Origin: Spirochaetia bacterium
Lineage (GTDB): Bacteria > Spirochaetota > UBA4802 > UBA5550
Assembly: GCA_009885955.1 (NCBI GenBank)
Contig: VFJS01000061.1
Location: forward strand, 32,390 to 96,389
Length of the DNA: 64,000 nt
Direction of reading: 5' to 3'
A program made the position numbers and the translations under genes. Below are positions 26,668-38,327 of the stretch, one piece after another. The number at the start of each line of letters is the position of its first letter. The stretch's first letter is position 1. The notes under the pieces were generated by a model. It ran no database searches. It was not told where the DNA came from and saw only the letters and a program-made list of their open reading frames with translations.

Positions 26668-27915
26668 TTACTTGTGACCTCCCTCAAGATAATCACTATA
26701 CCACAAACTGCCTAATGGCAGCCCCTCTGACACCATATTTTTTATTAATGGATCATCGCTTGCCCTTCGAATTGTTGAAAAACCGTTATCTCCCTTTTCA
26801 AGTATCCATACCTCATCAGGGCTCAATGCATCAACGAAGTATGGTTGATGTGTCGTAATAAATACCTGGGGGCTATTTATTTTACCGGTGGCATGTACCC
26901 GAAATTCATTCGCGAGCGTTTCTAACAGTTTATGGTAGAGACCGTTTTCCGGTTCTTCAATACATACAAATGGAGCCGGTTCCGGATCTTGTAAAAGTAA
27001 AAGATAACAAAACATTTTCAATGTACCATCGGACATTTGCTGTTGTGTAAAAGGCTTCACGAAGCCTTTGTCCTTGAAAAGTAGATATAAATTATTGGTA
27101 ACTTCATCTCTATAAGTTAGAATTTCACCAATGCCTGGAATTTTTTCAGATATATCTTTAAGAATACGTTTAAAAATGATAGGGTGATTCCGTTCCAGAT
27201 ATTGAACTACATTGCCCATATTATCGCCATGAAGATTCAGATGTTTTTGAATACCAGCCTGGGGAATGGTACGAGCCGCGTCGGGTGTAAAATAGCTGAG
27301 ATACCAGCTCTGAATGAATTGTTTGAATTTAGTAATACGTGGGTGTTCTTTAATGTGCTCCGCAAGTGTCACGATTGCCAGCTTATAAGGATCTAACTCA
27401 ATTTCAATTTGATCAAGGTCATCCCCTTCCACGCTATCCGTACCGGTCCATGCGCGGCCTTTACCTCTTTCAAGCCATAAAAAAGACAAGGGTTGTCCTT
27501 TACTTTGTCCTTTCCGGCGCTGACGCAGACGTTCGCTTACAACAATGGGCAATTGTGTAATTTCGTCTTTATTTATATATACTTCATAGGTTATCGGTCT
27601 GTCATTCAATGATTCACGATAATATATCGTTATTCCAATTGGATCCGTGACACCTAATGTAAATAGTTTATCGAGACCTCCTCTGTTTCGAGCATTACAT
27701 GCCGTTTCAATATCAGTTTCCATGCAATCGGCTAAAAATCCAAGCACATCAAATATTGTACTTTTCCCCACGCCATTTTTGCCGATAACGGCAGTTAGAG
27801 GAGTTAATTGTTCGGCATCCTTCAGGTCTGGGTCCGTACCTATGCGTCCCAATGCAACATTTCTCAATGATCGGTAATTTTGTATTTTAAAACCCTCAAT
27901 TAATGCCACAATCAT
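26668..27915 (-). CDS. AAA15/21 family ABC-type ATPase
   Basis: 415 aa. Walker A GKNGVGKS at residues 45-52, signature-like QQMSDGTLKMF near 297, Walker B FVCIEEPENG near 318 and the switch histidine in ITTHQPYFVDAL near 355. RecF/OLD-type ATPase head without a long coiled coil. ATG is preceded by GGAGATAA. Same strand and adjacent to the TOPRIM-like gene. Likely a sensor/ATPase in an abortive defence pair; lies in an AT-rich island. Confidence 0.88.
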   Translation of the reverse strand: MIVALIEGFKIQNYRSLRNVALGRIGTDPDLKDAEQLTPLTAVIGKNGVGKSTIFDVLGFLADCMETDIETACNARNRGGLDKLFTLGVTDPIGITIYYRESLNDRPITYEVYINKDEITQLPIVVSERLRQRRKGQSKGQPLSFLWLERGKGRAWTGTDSVEGDDLDQIEIELDPYKLAIVTLAEHIKEHPRITKFKQFIQSWYLSYFTPDAARTIPQAGIQKHLNLHGDNMGNVVQYLERNHPIIFKRILKDISEKIPGIGEILTYRDEVTNNLYLLFKDKGFVKPFTQQQMSDGTLKMFCYLLLLQDPEPAPFVCIEEPENGLYHKLLETLANEFRVHATGKINSPQVFITTHQPYFVDALSPDEVWILEKGDNGFSTIRRASDDPLIKNMVSEGLPLGSLWYSDYLEGGHK

Positions 27916-28190
27916 TTATCTCCATTTAATAAACGTTATTCTTTCGGAAAAAGATTTATGGCTCCCTGGAAAAACTCCTTGATAAGGGAAGATATTCCGT
28001 TGGAAGGCTCCTTCTTTTTTTTATGATACGGTTGCAGTAGAATTTTTATAAGGAATAAATTTTAAATTTCATTTCTTACCACATACGGGTTTATTCTTCC
28101 GAATCAGGCAATCCTTTCATCAGGCGAATCACGGCGAAGATGATTAATGATAATTAATTTTTCCTTTCATAAAAATTAATCCCCCATCAG
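27916..28190. other. Gene-free region upstream of the ATPase
   Basis: 275 bases of mixed composition. A short minus-strand reading frame without a start (ending FFQGAINLFPKE) and a fragment reading VIRLMKGLPDSEE suggest gene debris, but neither is long enough to name. Confidence 0.35.
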
Positions 28191-28745
28191 CTACTCCACG
28201 GTAATTCCGGCCACATAGGGGTTCCCGAGGTTTCCCGAGCCCATTGAACTTTTCTTATTTATTTCCTCGGCATCGGAATAGGCTTCAACTATACCCACAA
28301 CATGAATAATGGCAGTGATGAAGAAGAGGAGCCCTGAGACAATCACCTTTGACTGAAAGTCGGGACCCTTGTTCTGGACAAAAGACCGGTAAATGTAGTA
28401 ACCGGTCACCGAGTACCCTGCCCCTGCTGCAAGGCAGAAGGCAATCCCTTTCAGGTCCTTCCTGAGGTATATCTGGCCGCCCCCGGGGATAATAAGTGAG
28501 AGCAGGCACGCAAGCCGTGGATCTTTTCTCTCACCCTTCCGGGAGCTATACCTGCTTTCCGCGGTCCGGCCTGAGACTTCAACATCTTCAGAGCCCCTGT
28601 CATCGCCCCTGAAGATCTTTTTACTCTCGTTTTTTTTCCTGGCTCCCTCCTCCTCAATTGTAAGGGGGTAGAGAGCCGGCATGAAATGGTAATTCATTAA
28701 AAACAGTATGGCTAATGTCATTGCTGAAACCCTGCTGAATCTCAT
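28191..28745 (-). CDS. DUF5683-like membrane protein
   Basis: 184 aa from the ATG at 28745 (AAGGTGG 5 bases upstream; a GTG three codons earlier is also in frame). Signal peptide at residues 1-27, a charged linker (about 35-80), then LSLIIPGGGQIYLRKDLKG and two membrane spans near 108-128 and 137-160. The PGGGQIY block is shared by DUF5683/TM2-like proteins of spirochaetes and Bacteroidota. Function unknown. It follows the GGDEF gene. Confidence 0.7.
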   Translation of the reverse strand: MRFSRVSAMTLAILFLMNYHFMPALYPLTIEEEGARKKNESKKIFRGDDRGSEDVEVSGRTAESRYSSRKGERKDPRLACLLSLIIPGGGQIYLRKDLKGIAFCLAAGAGYSVTGYYIYRSFVQNKGPDFQSKVIVSGLLFFITAIIHVVGIVEAYSDAEEINKKSSMGSGNLGNPYVAGITVE

Positions 28746-28775
28746 GTTAACCACCTTCCGATAGAGTTGTCATTT

Positions 28776-29819
28776 TCACAGGAAGGAAACCCTGTTCCTG
28801 CCGTTTTTTTTGGAGACGTAAAGTGCCCTGTCTGTCCTTGATATCAGGTCCTCCTTTACCCTGTCCGATTCAGGGTCGAGCTGGGATATGCCGATGGATA
28901 TGGTAATGCCCAGTTCATCGTCGCCGTTTTTAAGCTTTACATTTGCGATGCTCTCCCGTATCCTCTCAGCTGCTATAAGGGCCTCAGTAATTTCCGTTTT
29001 GGGCATGATTACGGCAAACTCCTCGCCGCCATACCTTGCAGCGGTGTCCGACGGCCTGATGTTTTCCATCAGGACCTGCGCGACCATTTTCAACACGCTG
29101 TCGCCGGTTATGTGGCCGTACCTGTCATTAAAATCCTTGAAATGATCAATATCCGCCATGATGAGTGAAAGAGGCTTTTTGGTAACAAGTGACTTCTCAA
29201 AGATCTCATTAAGTGTGGCCTGAAAAAAGTGATGTATCTTCAGTTTCGTCATCATGTCCGTTGTGGCCATGTCGTAGAGCCTGGCATTGTGAATTGCTAT
29301 GCCGGCAAGTGATGCAATCTGCAGAACATAATCCATCTCCGAGGGGCTGAATTCCACCTTTTTTATGCGCTCACCGAGAATCATGATGCCGTTGAGCTCC
29401 CCCTTGCTCACCAGCGGCACAATAAGCCCCGGGTCGAGCATTTTCAGCAGGCTGAAAGACGAGTCGGCGAGGTTGCCCTTTATCAGATCCTCCAGGGTGA
29501 AACACCTGAATTCCCTCGCGATGAACCTCACTGTTTCAGAGAGGGATATTATTTCATATTCCGTTGTATGGTCTATTTCAAAACCCTTGTAATTTCTGTG
29601 AAGGGTGAAATTATCAAACCCCACCCCTTTTCTAAGAAATATACCGGCTTTTAAAAGCTGCATCTGCCCCATGAGCGTAAGCAGTATAGAATCGATAAGG
29701 GTGTTATAATCAAGCGTAGAACTCAGCCCCTTGCTGATCTCCAGGATCTGCTTCAGGTCGTAAATTTTTCTTTCATACTGCTCAATTTCCACAGGCCATG
29801 TAATATTCTGTTCGGGCAT
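28776..29819 (-). CDS. GAF-GGDEF diguanylate cyclase
   Basis: 347 aa. Helical N-terminus, GAF-like domain about residues 30-180, then GGDEF domain 185-347 with the active site GGEEF near 264 and an inhibitory I-site RPSD five residues before it. LIMADIDHFKDFND holds the metal ligands. It should make cyclic di-GMP with product inhibition. No membrane segment, so the GAF domain senses a cytoplasmic signal. Monocistronic or cotranscribed with the following membrane protein. Confidence 0.94.
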   Translation of the reverse strand: MPEQNITWPVEIEQYERKIYDLKQILEISKGLSSTLDYNTLIDSILLTLMGQMQLLKAGIFLRKGVGFDNFTLHRNYKGFEIDHTTEYEIISLSETVRFIAREFRCFTLEDLIKGNLADSSFSLLKMLDPGLIVPLVSKGELNGIMILGERIKKVEFSPSEMDYVLQIASLAGIAIHNARLYDMATTDMMTKLKIHHFFQATLNEIFEKSLVTKKPLSLIMADIDHFKDFNDRYGHITGDSVLKMVAQVLMENIRPSDTAARYGGEEFAVIMPKTEITEALIAAERIRESIANVKLKNGDDELGITISIGISQLDPESDRVKEDLISRTDRALYVSKKNGRNRVSFL

Positions 29820-30007
29820 GATATATCCTTAGTTTATGATAGAAACTGATTAAAAAATAACAGGTTTTATGAAAAAATTTATGATCCGCTCAAAGGGTAT
29901 TATAATCATATCCTTTTTATAATATCAAACTAACAATAAAAGTTTTACCTGTCAAAAAAAAATCTTAATTTCAATAATATTTTGATAAATCATCTGAAAT
30001 GCCATAC

Positions 30008-30727
30008 CTACCCTGCAAGCGCAATGGCCTCTTTGAGATCGATCCGCCTGTCGTATATTGATTTCCCCAGGATACAGCCCTTAAGGCCCATGTTCACATA
30101 TTCCTTCAGTTTTTTAATATCGGAATATGACGCAATGCCTCCCGAGGCAATGAGCTCTATTCCTTTGATCTCAGTGAGGATTTTCTCAATGGTCGGAAAA
30201 TTAGGGCCGCTCAGCATGCCGTCGGTTGAGATGTCGGTGTAGATTATCTCTTTTATATCGATACTGACCAGCTCTTTTATGAACTCCAGCGCGTCCAGAT
30301 GGGATATATTTTTCCATCCGTGCGTAGCCACCATGGAATTTCTGGCATCTATTCCGGCAATGATGTACTTCCGGTATTTCTCAATGATCCCGCTGAACTC
30401 CGGCCGGAGCACCACGGTGCCCAGGATTATTCTGTTAATACCGGCATCAAGGTATTTTTCCACCGATTCCATGGACCTGATTCCGCCGCCGACTTCAATC
30501 GGGATTTTCACTGATTTTTTAATTTCAGCAATCAGATTAAAGTTTACCGTATCTCCCAGAAAGGCGCCGTCAAGATCCACAACATGGATAAGCTCAGCGC
30601 CCATGTCCTGGAACTCCCTGGCAACATCAGCCGGGCTTGTCGAATATATTGTTTCCTTCCCCGGGTCACCCTGGAGGAGCCTTACGCAGTTTCCATTCCG
30701 TATGTCGATGGCCGGGATTATGAGCAT
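30008..30727 (-). CDS. hisA: Phosphoribosylformimino-5-aminoimidazole carboxamide ribotide isomerase
   Basis: 239 aa TIM barrel starting MLIIPAIDIRNGNCVRL; acid/base Asp at residue 8 and Asp in the TDISTDGML block near 168-176. Fourth step from last in early histidine synthesis. Overlaps hisH by 10 bases. hisF is not in the window. Confidence 0.96.
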   Translation of the reverse strand: MLIIPAIDIRNGNCVRLLQGDPGKETIYSTSPADVAREFQDMGAELIHVVDLDGAFLGDTVNFNLIAEIKKSVKIPIEVGGGIRSMESVEKYLDAGINRIILGTVVLRPEFSGIIEKYRKYIIAGIDARNSMVATHGWKNISHLDALEFIKELVSIDIKEIIYTDISTDGMLSGPNFPTIEKILTEIKGIELIASGGIASYSDIKKLKEYVNMGLKGCILGKSIYDRRIDLKEAIALAG

Positions 30728-31329
30728 ACAAGCCCGGTAAAGTTCTCGATTATTTTAAGCCCCCAGTTATGGCTCTTTTCCGGGTGAAACTGGGCCGCGA
30801 TGAGGTTTCCCTTCCCCACGATACACGGGAACCTGACCCCGTAATCAACCTCGCCCAGCATCCATGTCCTGTCCTCGATCTCGGGATAATAGGAATGAAT
30901 AAAATAAAAGTAGGGATCCCCGGGAATGCCTTCGAGAAATTTTGATTTGTCCCGTATGGCAACATTGTTCCAGCCCATGTGCGGGACTTTATATCCTGCC
31001 AGGCTGAATCTCTTCACCTTCCCTTGTATGATATCCAGGCCTCTGGAAAAACCGAACTCCTCGCTTGATGAAAAAAGGAGCTGGAATCCCAGGCAGATGC
31101 CGAGGAAAAATCCCCCTCCATGAATGAACTCCTTCAGTGGCCCGGTCCATTTCAACTCGTCCAGGTGCTTCATGGCCATTCCGAATGCCCCGTCGCCCGG
31201 CAATATGAGGGCTTTTGAGTCTTTGATAGATGCAGGGTCGTTTGAGATCCTGACCCTGCCGGTATACTTCTCAACGGCTTTCACCACAGACCTGAGATTC
31301 CCCATCCCGTAGTCAATGACCGTTATCAA
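30718..31329 (-). CDS. hisH: Imidazole glycerol phosphate synthase glutaminase subunit
   Basis: 203 aa class I glutamine amidotransferase: GICLGFQLLF near residue 77-86 holds the nucleophile Cys, and FHPEKSH near 182 the catalytic His and Glu. Supplies ammonia to HisF. Overlaps hisB by 4 bases and hisA by 10. Confidence 0.96.
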   Translation of the reverse strand: MITVIDYGMGNLRSVVKAVEKYTGRVRISNDPASIKDSKALILPGDGAFGMAMKHLDELKWTGPLKEFIHGGGFFLGICLGFQLLFSSSEEFGFSRGLDIIQGKVKRFSLAGYKVPHMGWNNVAIRDKSKFLEGIPGDPYFYFIHSYYPEIEDRTWMLGEVDYGVRFPCIVGKGNLIAAQFHPEKSHNWGLKIIENFTGLVCS

Positions 31330-31919
31330 GAGAGGCTCCCCTTGAGGGACATTATTTTATCATTTAGGTAAGGGTCTATTGAACAGGCCTTGAACAATGA
31401 AAGGCCCAGCGCCTTGTATATGGATTCATGGATGTGATGCCTGTTTTCACCATGCAAAACCCTGACATGTATGCATATTCCCGCGTTGACGGCAAAGGAA
31501 CGGAGAAACTCAAGTGTAAGCTCTTCACTAAATTTTTTAATGACACCGCTGAGTTCCATACCCTCATACCGGAAGTAAGGCCTGCCGGAGAGGTCAACTG
31601 CCGCAAGGGTGAGAGCGTCATCCATGGGGACTGTTGCGTCACCGAAGCGCCGGAGCCCCTTTTTCTCACCAAGAATTTTTTTAAATGCAAGGCCCAGGCT
31701 GATGCCGATATCCTCGACCGAATGGTGATCGTCTATGTGGTGGTCGCCTTTGCATTTAAGCTTAAGAAAAAACCTTCCGTGTTTCGACATTGATGAGAGC
31801 ATGTGGTCGAAGAAAGGTACTCCGCTGTCTATTGATGATTCTTCCAGGGATGACAGCTCCAGCTCCAGTGCGATATCCGTCTCCCGTGTAATTCTCTTCT
31901 CTTCCGATTTACGCTTCAT
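31326..31919 (-). CDS. hisB: Imidazoleglycerol-phosphate dehydratase
   Basis: 197 aa from the ATG at 31919, chosen for AGGCGG 6 bases upstream. The two metal-binding histidine clusters are present: DHHSVED near 65-71 and ENRHHIHES near 162. Single-function dehydratase without a phosphatase domain. First gene of hisB-hisH-hisA. Confidence 0.95.
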   Translation of the reverse strand: MKRKSEEKRITRETDIALELELSSLEESSIDSGVPFFDHMLSSMSKHGRFFLKLKCKGDHHIDDHHSVEDIGISLGLAFKKILGEKKGLRRFGDATVPMDDALTLAAVDLSGRPYFRYEGMELSGVIKKFSEELTLEFLRSFAVNAGICIHVRVLHGENRHHIHESIYKALGLSLFKACSIDPYLNDKIMSLKGSLS

Positions 31920-31929
31920 ACTATTCCGC

Positions 31930-34800
31930 CTAATATTCAAATCCTATGCTGAAGAGTATTTCTCTTCGCCCGATAGACTTATTATCACAGGGCCACGCAT
32001 AGTCAAGTTTTAAAATAATTATAGGAAAAATTGCAAGCCTTAATCCAAAGCCGAAATCACTCTTCAGATCGTCATATCTTCCGGTAGTTTTATTTAAATA
32101 ATTAAATTTCCCGTCCCAGGCGGACCCTGCATCATAAAAAATGACCCCCCCGATATTGCCGGTGCCGATAAACAGGGGCCAGCCGAACTTGATTCCCTCG
32201 ATAAATGTAAAACGGAATTCGGTATTTACAAAGAACATCTTTGTCCCGCTATATTCCAGGAGCGGATGGCCCCTGAGCGTATTGAACCCGCCAATGGCGT
32301 ATTTAAAATACCTGCTCTCTTCACCGGAAGTCCTGCCGCCGGCCCCCCTGAAGGCGAAAACATATTTTTTACGTAAAAGAAAATATCTCCTCATATCAAC
32401 ATTGATATCCGAATAGCCGGCGTCCCTGCCTGATATGTCAACAGCCCTTTCCACTTCAACCCTCCCCCTGAAACCGTCCACGGGGACCATGCCGCTCCAG
32501 AGAACATTGTCATAGACCATGGAGGCCGAGGCCCTGTTGACATTGAACATTACGTCGGGGTTTGATACAAGCGGCGAATAGTCCTTTTCGATCCTCCCCG
32601 ACGATACCTTCAGATCAAGCCTGAAATACCTGGTAAAGGGATAACTGGCTATGCCGTAGCAGCCGTAACTGTCCATGCCGGTTATTCCGTAATTGACATT
32701 ATGGATGAGCTGGTTTATCCCTTCCAGTGAATATATGAGAAAGGGGTTCTTCTGCCGGTACATGCCGAAACCGAAATCCCACCGGTACCTGAGATAGTAA
32801 TAGGCCAGGTCCAGGTTATAGTCTCCGCTGCCGTCCTGGCGCAGATAATTTGCCGTGAAGACAGTCCGGTGGTTCCCCAGGAGATCGGAAAAGGAGATCT
32901 GTACAATGCCCATCAGACCCTGGTTCACAATACCCGCCAGCCCGAAATTCACCGCGTCCGCGGCGAGCCAGGGGTCGTAATTCCTGAATACCGAATCTCC
33001 GATGCTGAAAGGAGACAGGGTTTTATCATGGACCATGTATTCTGTATCCCGTGCGGCCAGGTCGATTTTACGGTCAATATTGCCAATCTCCTTCATGAAT
33101 ATATCATACCCGGCATTATGATAGGATACAAAGGCAATATTCTTTCCATCAGGGAACCACCTGGGGTAAAAGATACCGGAGAGGGCATTGGTGACCATGG
33201 ATTCTTTACCGGTGACCATGTCATGGACATAGGCATTGTAAATGCCGGTCCTGTTTGATATATAGAGGATCCTGTTCCCGTCGGGCGATATGTCGCACTG
33301 GAGGCTGCTCCCCGGGCCGCCGGTGACCAACTCCCTTTTCCCTGTAGCGATATCAATCCGCTCTATTTCATATGCCCCGGACACTCCCCCCGACTCCTCT
33401 ACTCTGCCCGAAGAAAAGATGATGCTCCTGCCGTCAGGGGTCATCCTGGGGTACCTCTTGGGGGATCTGTCGCCGGTCACCAGCGACAGCCTGCCGGTCT
33501 CAAGGGAGAGGAGATATATCTGCATTGACCACCCTCCGGTGCCGATGAAAACAATGAACCTGCCGTCCGGAGAGACCGACGGATCGCGCAATTCCCTGAC
33601 AGGAGGTTTAATCTCCCTGATTATTTTCCCCGAATCAGGGTCAACCATGTATATGACATCCCTCCCGCCGGACTGGGCGGTAAATACCACGGCTCTCCCG
33701 TCCCCGGTCCAGGTGAGGTAATTTTTAAAGAGGTGCATTCCCTCGAACCGCTCCCCCCTGTCAGCGGAGGCAAGGACCTTCACAATTTTCTCTTTCTTAT
33801 CTTTAATCCCGCTGCTGTCTATGGATGCTGTTACAAGGCTTGCATAGATATCCCTGTTCGTGAGATAGGCAATTTTTTTCCCGTCCGGGGAGAGCGCGGG
33901 GCAGATGTTGATGGATGACCCCGTCTTCTCATGGAAGGTGATCTGTTTTCCATCATCATCCCCGAAATTTCTCTCTTTAGCCAGGTGAAAATAGCGTTTC
34001 TTGAAAAACCGTATCCATTCCCTGTTCATGTCCTCCAGGTCGTGTCCGGTAACAGACTTCATGGCCTCATCAATGGATGAAAGATCCCTGATATCGCGGA
34101 AGAGCTCCCCGACGGCAAACTTTCCGTAATTTTTTTCCAGGAAGAAAAAAAAGGACTGCCCCTCCTTGTAAAGAAGATACATGCCGGCAAATTTGAATTC
34201 GGCCAGCTCCTCCAGCGTGGAATACTTTTCATTGAACAGCGCGTCCCTCATGACCATGTCAGCAGTTTCATCAAACCCGGCTGAAATATATTCAGCCATG
34301 CCCTCTGCTATCCAGAGGGGAACTTTCGATATGTTGAACCCCGGAAATAGAGACGATGATTCACTGGAGAAAAGAATATTGAACTGGAACGCATGGACCA
34401 GCTCATGAACCAGGACATGCCTGAATTCGCTCTCCGAGCCGGTATAGGGGACTACGACCCTGCTCTTGATGGAATCGGTAAATCCCCCGGTCCCTTCACC
34501 GGGGAGATAGGGGATGATATTATTGTTCTGGAACCCGGCATGGGACGGGTATACAATAACCGGCACGGCCTCGGTGAGTTCATGTCTTAGAAGGTTGGCA
34601 ATATGTACATACCCGTTTTCGGCAATTTCCGCTGTCTTGAGGGCCAGTTCCTCCATGCCCCCGGGATAGTGGATGTCGAAATGGATTGTTTTTAACTGCT
34701 TCCATTCATATATATCATAGTTGATCTTATTCTTGCCGAAGGGATGGAGCGGCAGATTTAACAATAGAAGGATAGAAATGACTAAAATGGGTGATTTCAT
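31930..34800 (-). CDS. Predicted outer-membrane protein: peptidase-MA-like, TolB-like propeller, barrel
   Basis: 956 aa with a signal peptide (1-21). A gluzincin-like region carries HELVHAFQ near residue 131 and the third-ligand candidate AEGMAEY near 166. Residues ~300-600 contain PD40/WD40-like blades with SPDGKKIAYL, SPDGRFIVFI and SPDGNRILYI. The final ~300 residues look like an Omp85-type barrel ending in a terminal aromatic (SIGFEY). It is a fusion of protease-like, propeller and barrel parts. Stop is 11 bases before hisB. Catalysis unproven. Confidence 0.82.
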   Translation of the reverse strand: MKSPILVISILLLLNLPLHPFGKNKINYDIYEWKQLKTIHFDIHYPGGMEELALKTAEIAENGYVHIANLLRHELTEAVPVIVYPSHAGFQNNNIIPYLPGEGTGGFTDSIKSRVVVPYTGSESEFRHVLVHELVHAFQFNILFSSESSSLFPGFNISKVPLWIAEGMAEYISAGFDETADMVMRDALFNEKYSTLEELAEFKFAGMYLLYKEGQSFFFFLEKNYGKFAVGELFRDIRDLSSIDEAMKSVTGHDLEDMNREWIRFFKKRYFHLAKERNFGDDDGKQITFHEKTGSSINICPALSPDGKKIAYLTNRDIYASLVTASIDSSGIKDKKEKIVKVLASADRGERFEGMHLFKNYLTWTGDGRAVVFTAQSGGRDVIYMVDPDSGKIIREIKPPVRELRDPSVSPDGRFIVFIGTGGWSMQIYLLSLETGRLSLVTGDRSPKRYPRMTPDGRSIIFSSGRVEESGGVSGAYEIERIDIATGKRELVTGGPGSSLQCDISPDGNRILYISNRTGIYNAYVHDMVTGKESMVTNALSGIFYPRWFPDGKNIAFVSYHNAGYDIFMKEIGNIDRKIDLAARDTEYMVHDKTLSPFSIGDSVFRNYDPWLAADAVNFGLAGIVNQGLMGIVQISFSDLLGNHRTVFTANYLRQDGSGDYNLDLAYYYLRYRWDFGFGMYRQKNPFLIYSLEGINQLIHNVNYGITGMDSYGCYGIASYPFTRYFRLDLKVSSGRIEKDYSPLVSNPDVMFNVNRASASMVYDNVLWSGMVPVDGFRGRVEVERAVDISGRDAGYSDINVDMRRYFLLRKKYVFAFRGAGGRTSGEESRYFKYAIGGFNTLRGHPLLEYSGTKMFFVNTEFRFTFIEGIKFGWPLFIGTGNIGGVIFYDAGSAWDGKFNYLNKTTGRYDDLKSDFGFGLRLAIFPIIILKLDYAWPCDNKSIGRREILFSIGFEY

Positions 34801-34840
34801 GGCCCGTTACTGCCCGGGTAAACCGCTGCCCGATGCCGGG

Positions 34841-35488
34841 TCACATCTTGTCTAAAAAATAGAGGGATTTTATTTCATCGGACGAAACCTTTCCTTCATG
34901 GATGATCTCCAGGTCTTTGCCTGTAAGGTCAACAATGGTGGGGAAAGGGTGCTCCCTGCAGAGCTCATCTATGATAACGGTAATCTCTATATTTTCCTGG
35001 TACAGGCTTACAAGCTTTTTATCCTTGAGCTTGAAAAATCTCCCATTGTCATACCCTTTTATGAAAATCAACGGGCTGCCCATTGAGTCTATGATATCCT
35101 TCATATACCTGTTCTTGGGCAGGAGTACCATGGTTGTTGCCGAGTGCTGGAGGGGATCTCTTCTGTTCAGCTTCACGATGACCTCCCCGGGCCAGATCCG
35201 GTGAAGAAAATCAAATTTCATCTTATCGATGAGGGCAATATCCTCAAGCATCCTGAACGTTGAAATCATCTGGAGAATACCGCTTTCATCGCCGCCGCAG
35301 ATTTTCTCCAGCCTCTGGCGGACCCCTGATTCATCCATTGAGATTATGCCGTAAATATGGTCCACGGGCATGGCTGCCAGGCCGCCGCTCTTCAAAATAT
35401 TGATTATAGAACCCTGGAGCTCCCTGTCAATTGCGCCGCCCTTCTTCAGTTTTTTAAGTGAAATTATCTGGTTATTACCGGCTGTCAT
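34841..35488 (-). CDS. Divergent Sua5/YrdC-like protein
   Basis: 215 aa. GGLAAMPVDHIYGI near residues 35-48 matches the YrdC start GG-PTDT-YGL, and HRIWPGEVIVKL near 95-106 matches the WPG block. The usual KxR triad region reads KICGGDESG, so nucleotide-binding residues seem altered. It may be a paralogue rather than the tRNA t6A enzyme. Overlaps the DUF501 gene by 14 bases. Confidence 0.72.
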   Translation of the reverse strand: MTAGNNQIISLKKLKKGGAIDRELQGSIINILKSGGLAAMPVDHIYGIISMDESGVRQRLEKICGGDESGILQMISTFRMLEDIALIDKMKFDFLHRIWPGEVIVKLNRRDPLQHSATTMVLLPKNRYMKDIIDSMGSPLIFIKGYDNGRFFKLKDKKLVSLYQENIEITVIIDELCREHPFPTIVDLTGKDLEIIHEGKVSSDEIKSLYFLDKM

Positions 35489-36052
35489 AGTCGCAGATTC
35501 TCTCTTTACAGTTAATTTCCCTGCTCAGCAGATCACAGGTTATTCTGCCAACCACATTCTCTTCGCAAATTCTATAGTGGGCGTAGTGTATATGCAGGCA
35601 CTTGATGTTCGATATGTTCCCGACACCGCCGATGCCTGTCTCAAAGAGCCTGGTGTTTTCATCGAGGGAACTCACATCCCCCAGATAATGCCTGAATACC
35701 TTTTTCCTGAGAAAAAAATAATGGGCATGGGAAAATTTCATCTTTGATTCGAATTCATTCTCATTACCAATGAAGCCTGATATCTTTTCAATATATCCCA
35801 TAGATTCCAGTTCATGGATCCTCCTGTTCATGTATGGACAGGTGAGCCAGATGAGAGTGGAAAGGGACTTGAAGTTTATTTTCTTTTCCGAGTTCTTATA
35901 GTCGCCCTCCCTTACAGGGTAAAGCATGATAATTGACGGATAGTTCCAGCTGCACCTTTCTATTATCCCGGTAATATGGATATTCTCCGTATTAAGCTGT
36001 TTCTTAATTACATCAATATCCCGGTCATTATAATCATTAAAAATATAATCCA

Positions 36053-36053
<1 letters not shown>
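35475..36053 (-). CDS. DUF501 protein
   Basis: 192 aa. WLTCPYMNRRIHELESMGYI near the middle is the diagnostic DUF501 block, preceded by RCSWNYPSIIMLYPV. Two further cysteines lie toward the C-terminus. Function unknown. In other bacteria DUF501 follows eno and the DivIC/FtsB gene, exactly as here, arguing for a link to division or phosphate metabolism. Confidence 0.85.
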
Positions 36054-37775
<1,722 letters not shown>

Positions 37776-37979
37776 TTACATGTACCAATTATTAATCGCT
37801 TATTGTGAAAATCTCCGCAGAAACCCCTGAATAGGGAAGAATTTCGAATAAAATACGAAATACCCCGGTGATTCTGCCGTAAAAATCAGCAAACCTGGAG
37901 CCTGAATTATTATCAAAACTATCATTTCAGTTAATTTTAAATAAATCAAGTAAAATTCGATAAAAAATCGGTAATTATA

Positions 37980-38327
37980 TCATTCAATATATACGGCATC
38001 GGACCAGAGTTTTTCAAGCTGATAATAATCGTCCATCTCCCTGGTGAAAAGATGTACCACTATTTCATTGAAGTCCAGAACAATCCAGCCGGAGTTTAAA
38101 TCGGGCCTCCCCCTCTCCCTGAATCCGGATTTAAAAAGGTATTTTTCAAGCTCTCTTGCCATAGATCTGCAATGGATATGGGAATTGCCCACTGAAATCA
38201 GAAAATAATCAAAATCAGGCGAGAGCTCCTTCACATCCATGATTACCGTGCTCAGAGCCTTTTTATCGCTCAAAATATTTCTGCAGTTTTTTACCGTTTC
38301 TCCGGTATCCCCAAGGGGCCTCTTCAT
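37980..38327 (-). CDS. rsfS: Ribosomal silencing factor RsfS
   Basis: 115 aa. FLISVGNSHIHCRSMARELE and GWIVLDFNEIVVHLFTREMDDYYQLEKLW are family blocks. Binds L14 to block subunit joining. Overlaps the LCP gene by 4 bases; conserved place after nadD. Confidence 0.95.
   Translation of the reverse strand: MKRPLGDTGETVKNCRNILSDKKALSTVIMDVKELSPDFDYFLISVGNSHIHCRSMARELEKYLFKSGFRERGRPDLNSGWIVLDFNEIVVHLFTREMDDYYQLEKLWSDAVYIE

Noticed and set aside
24404..28190. tRNA-integrated island with attachment site
   Set aside because: AT-rich accessory DNA lies on the 5' side of the tRNA, no integrase and no repeat of the tRNA 3' end seen.
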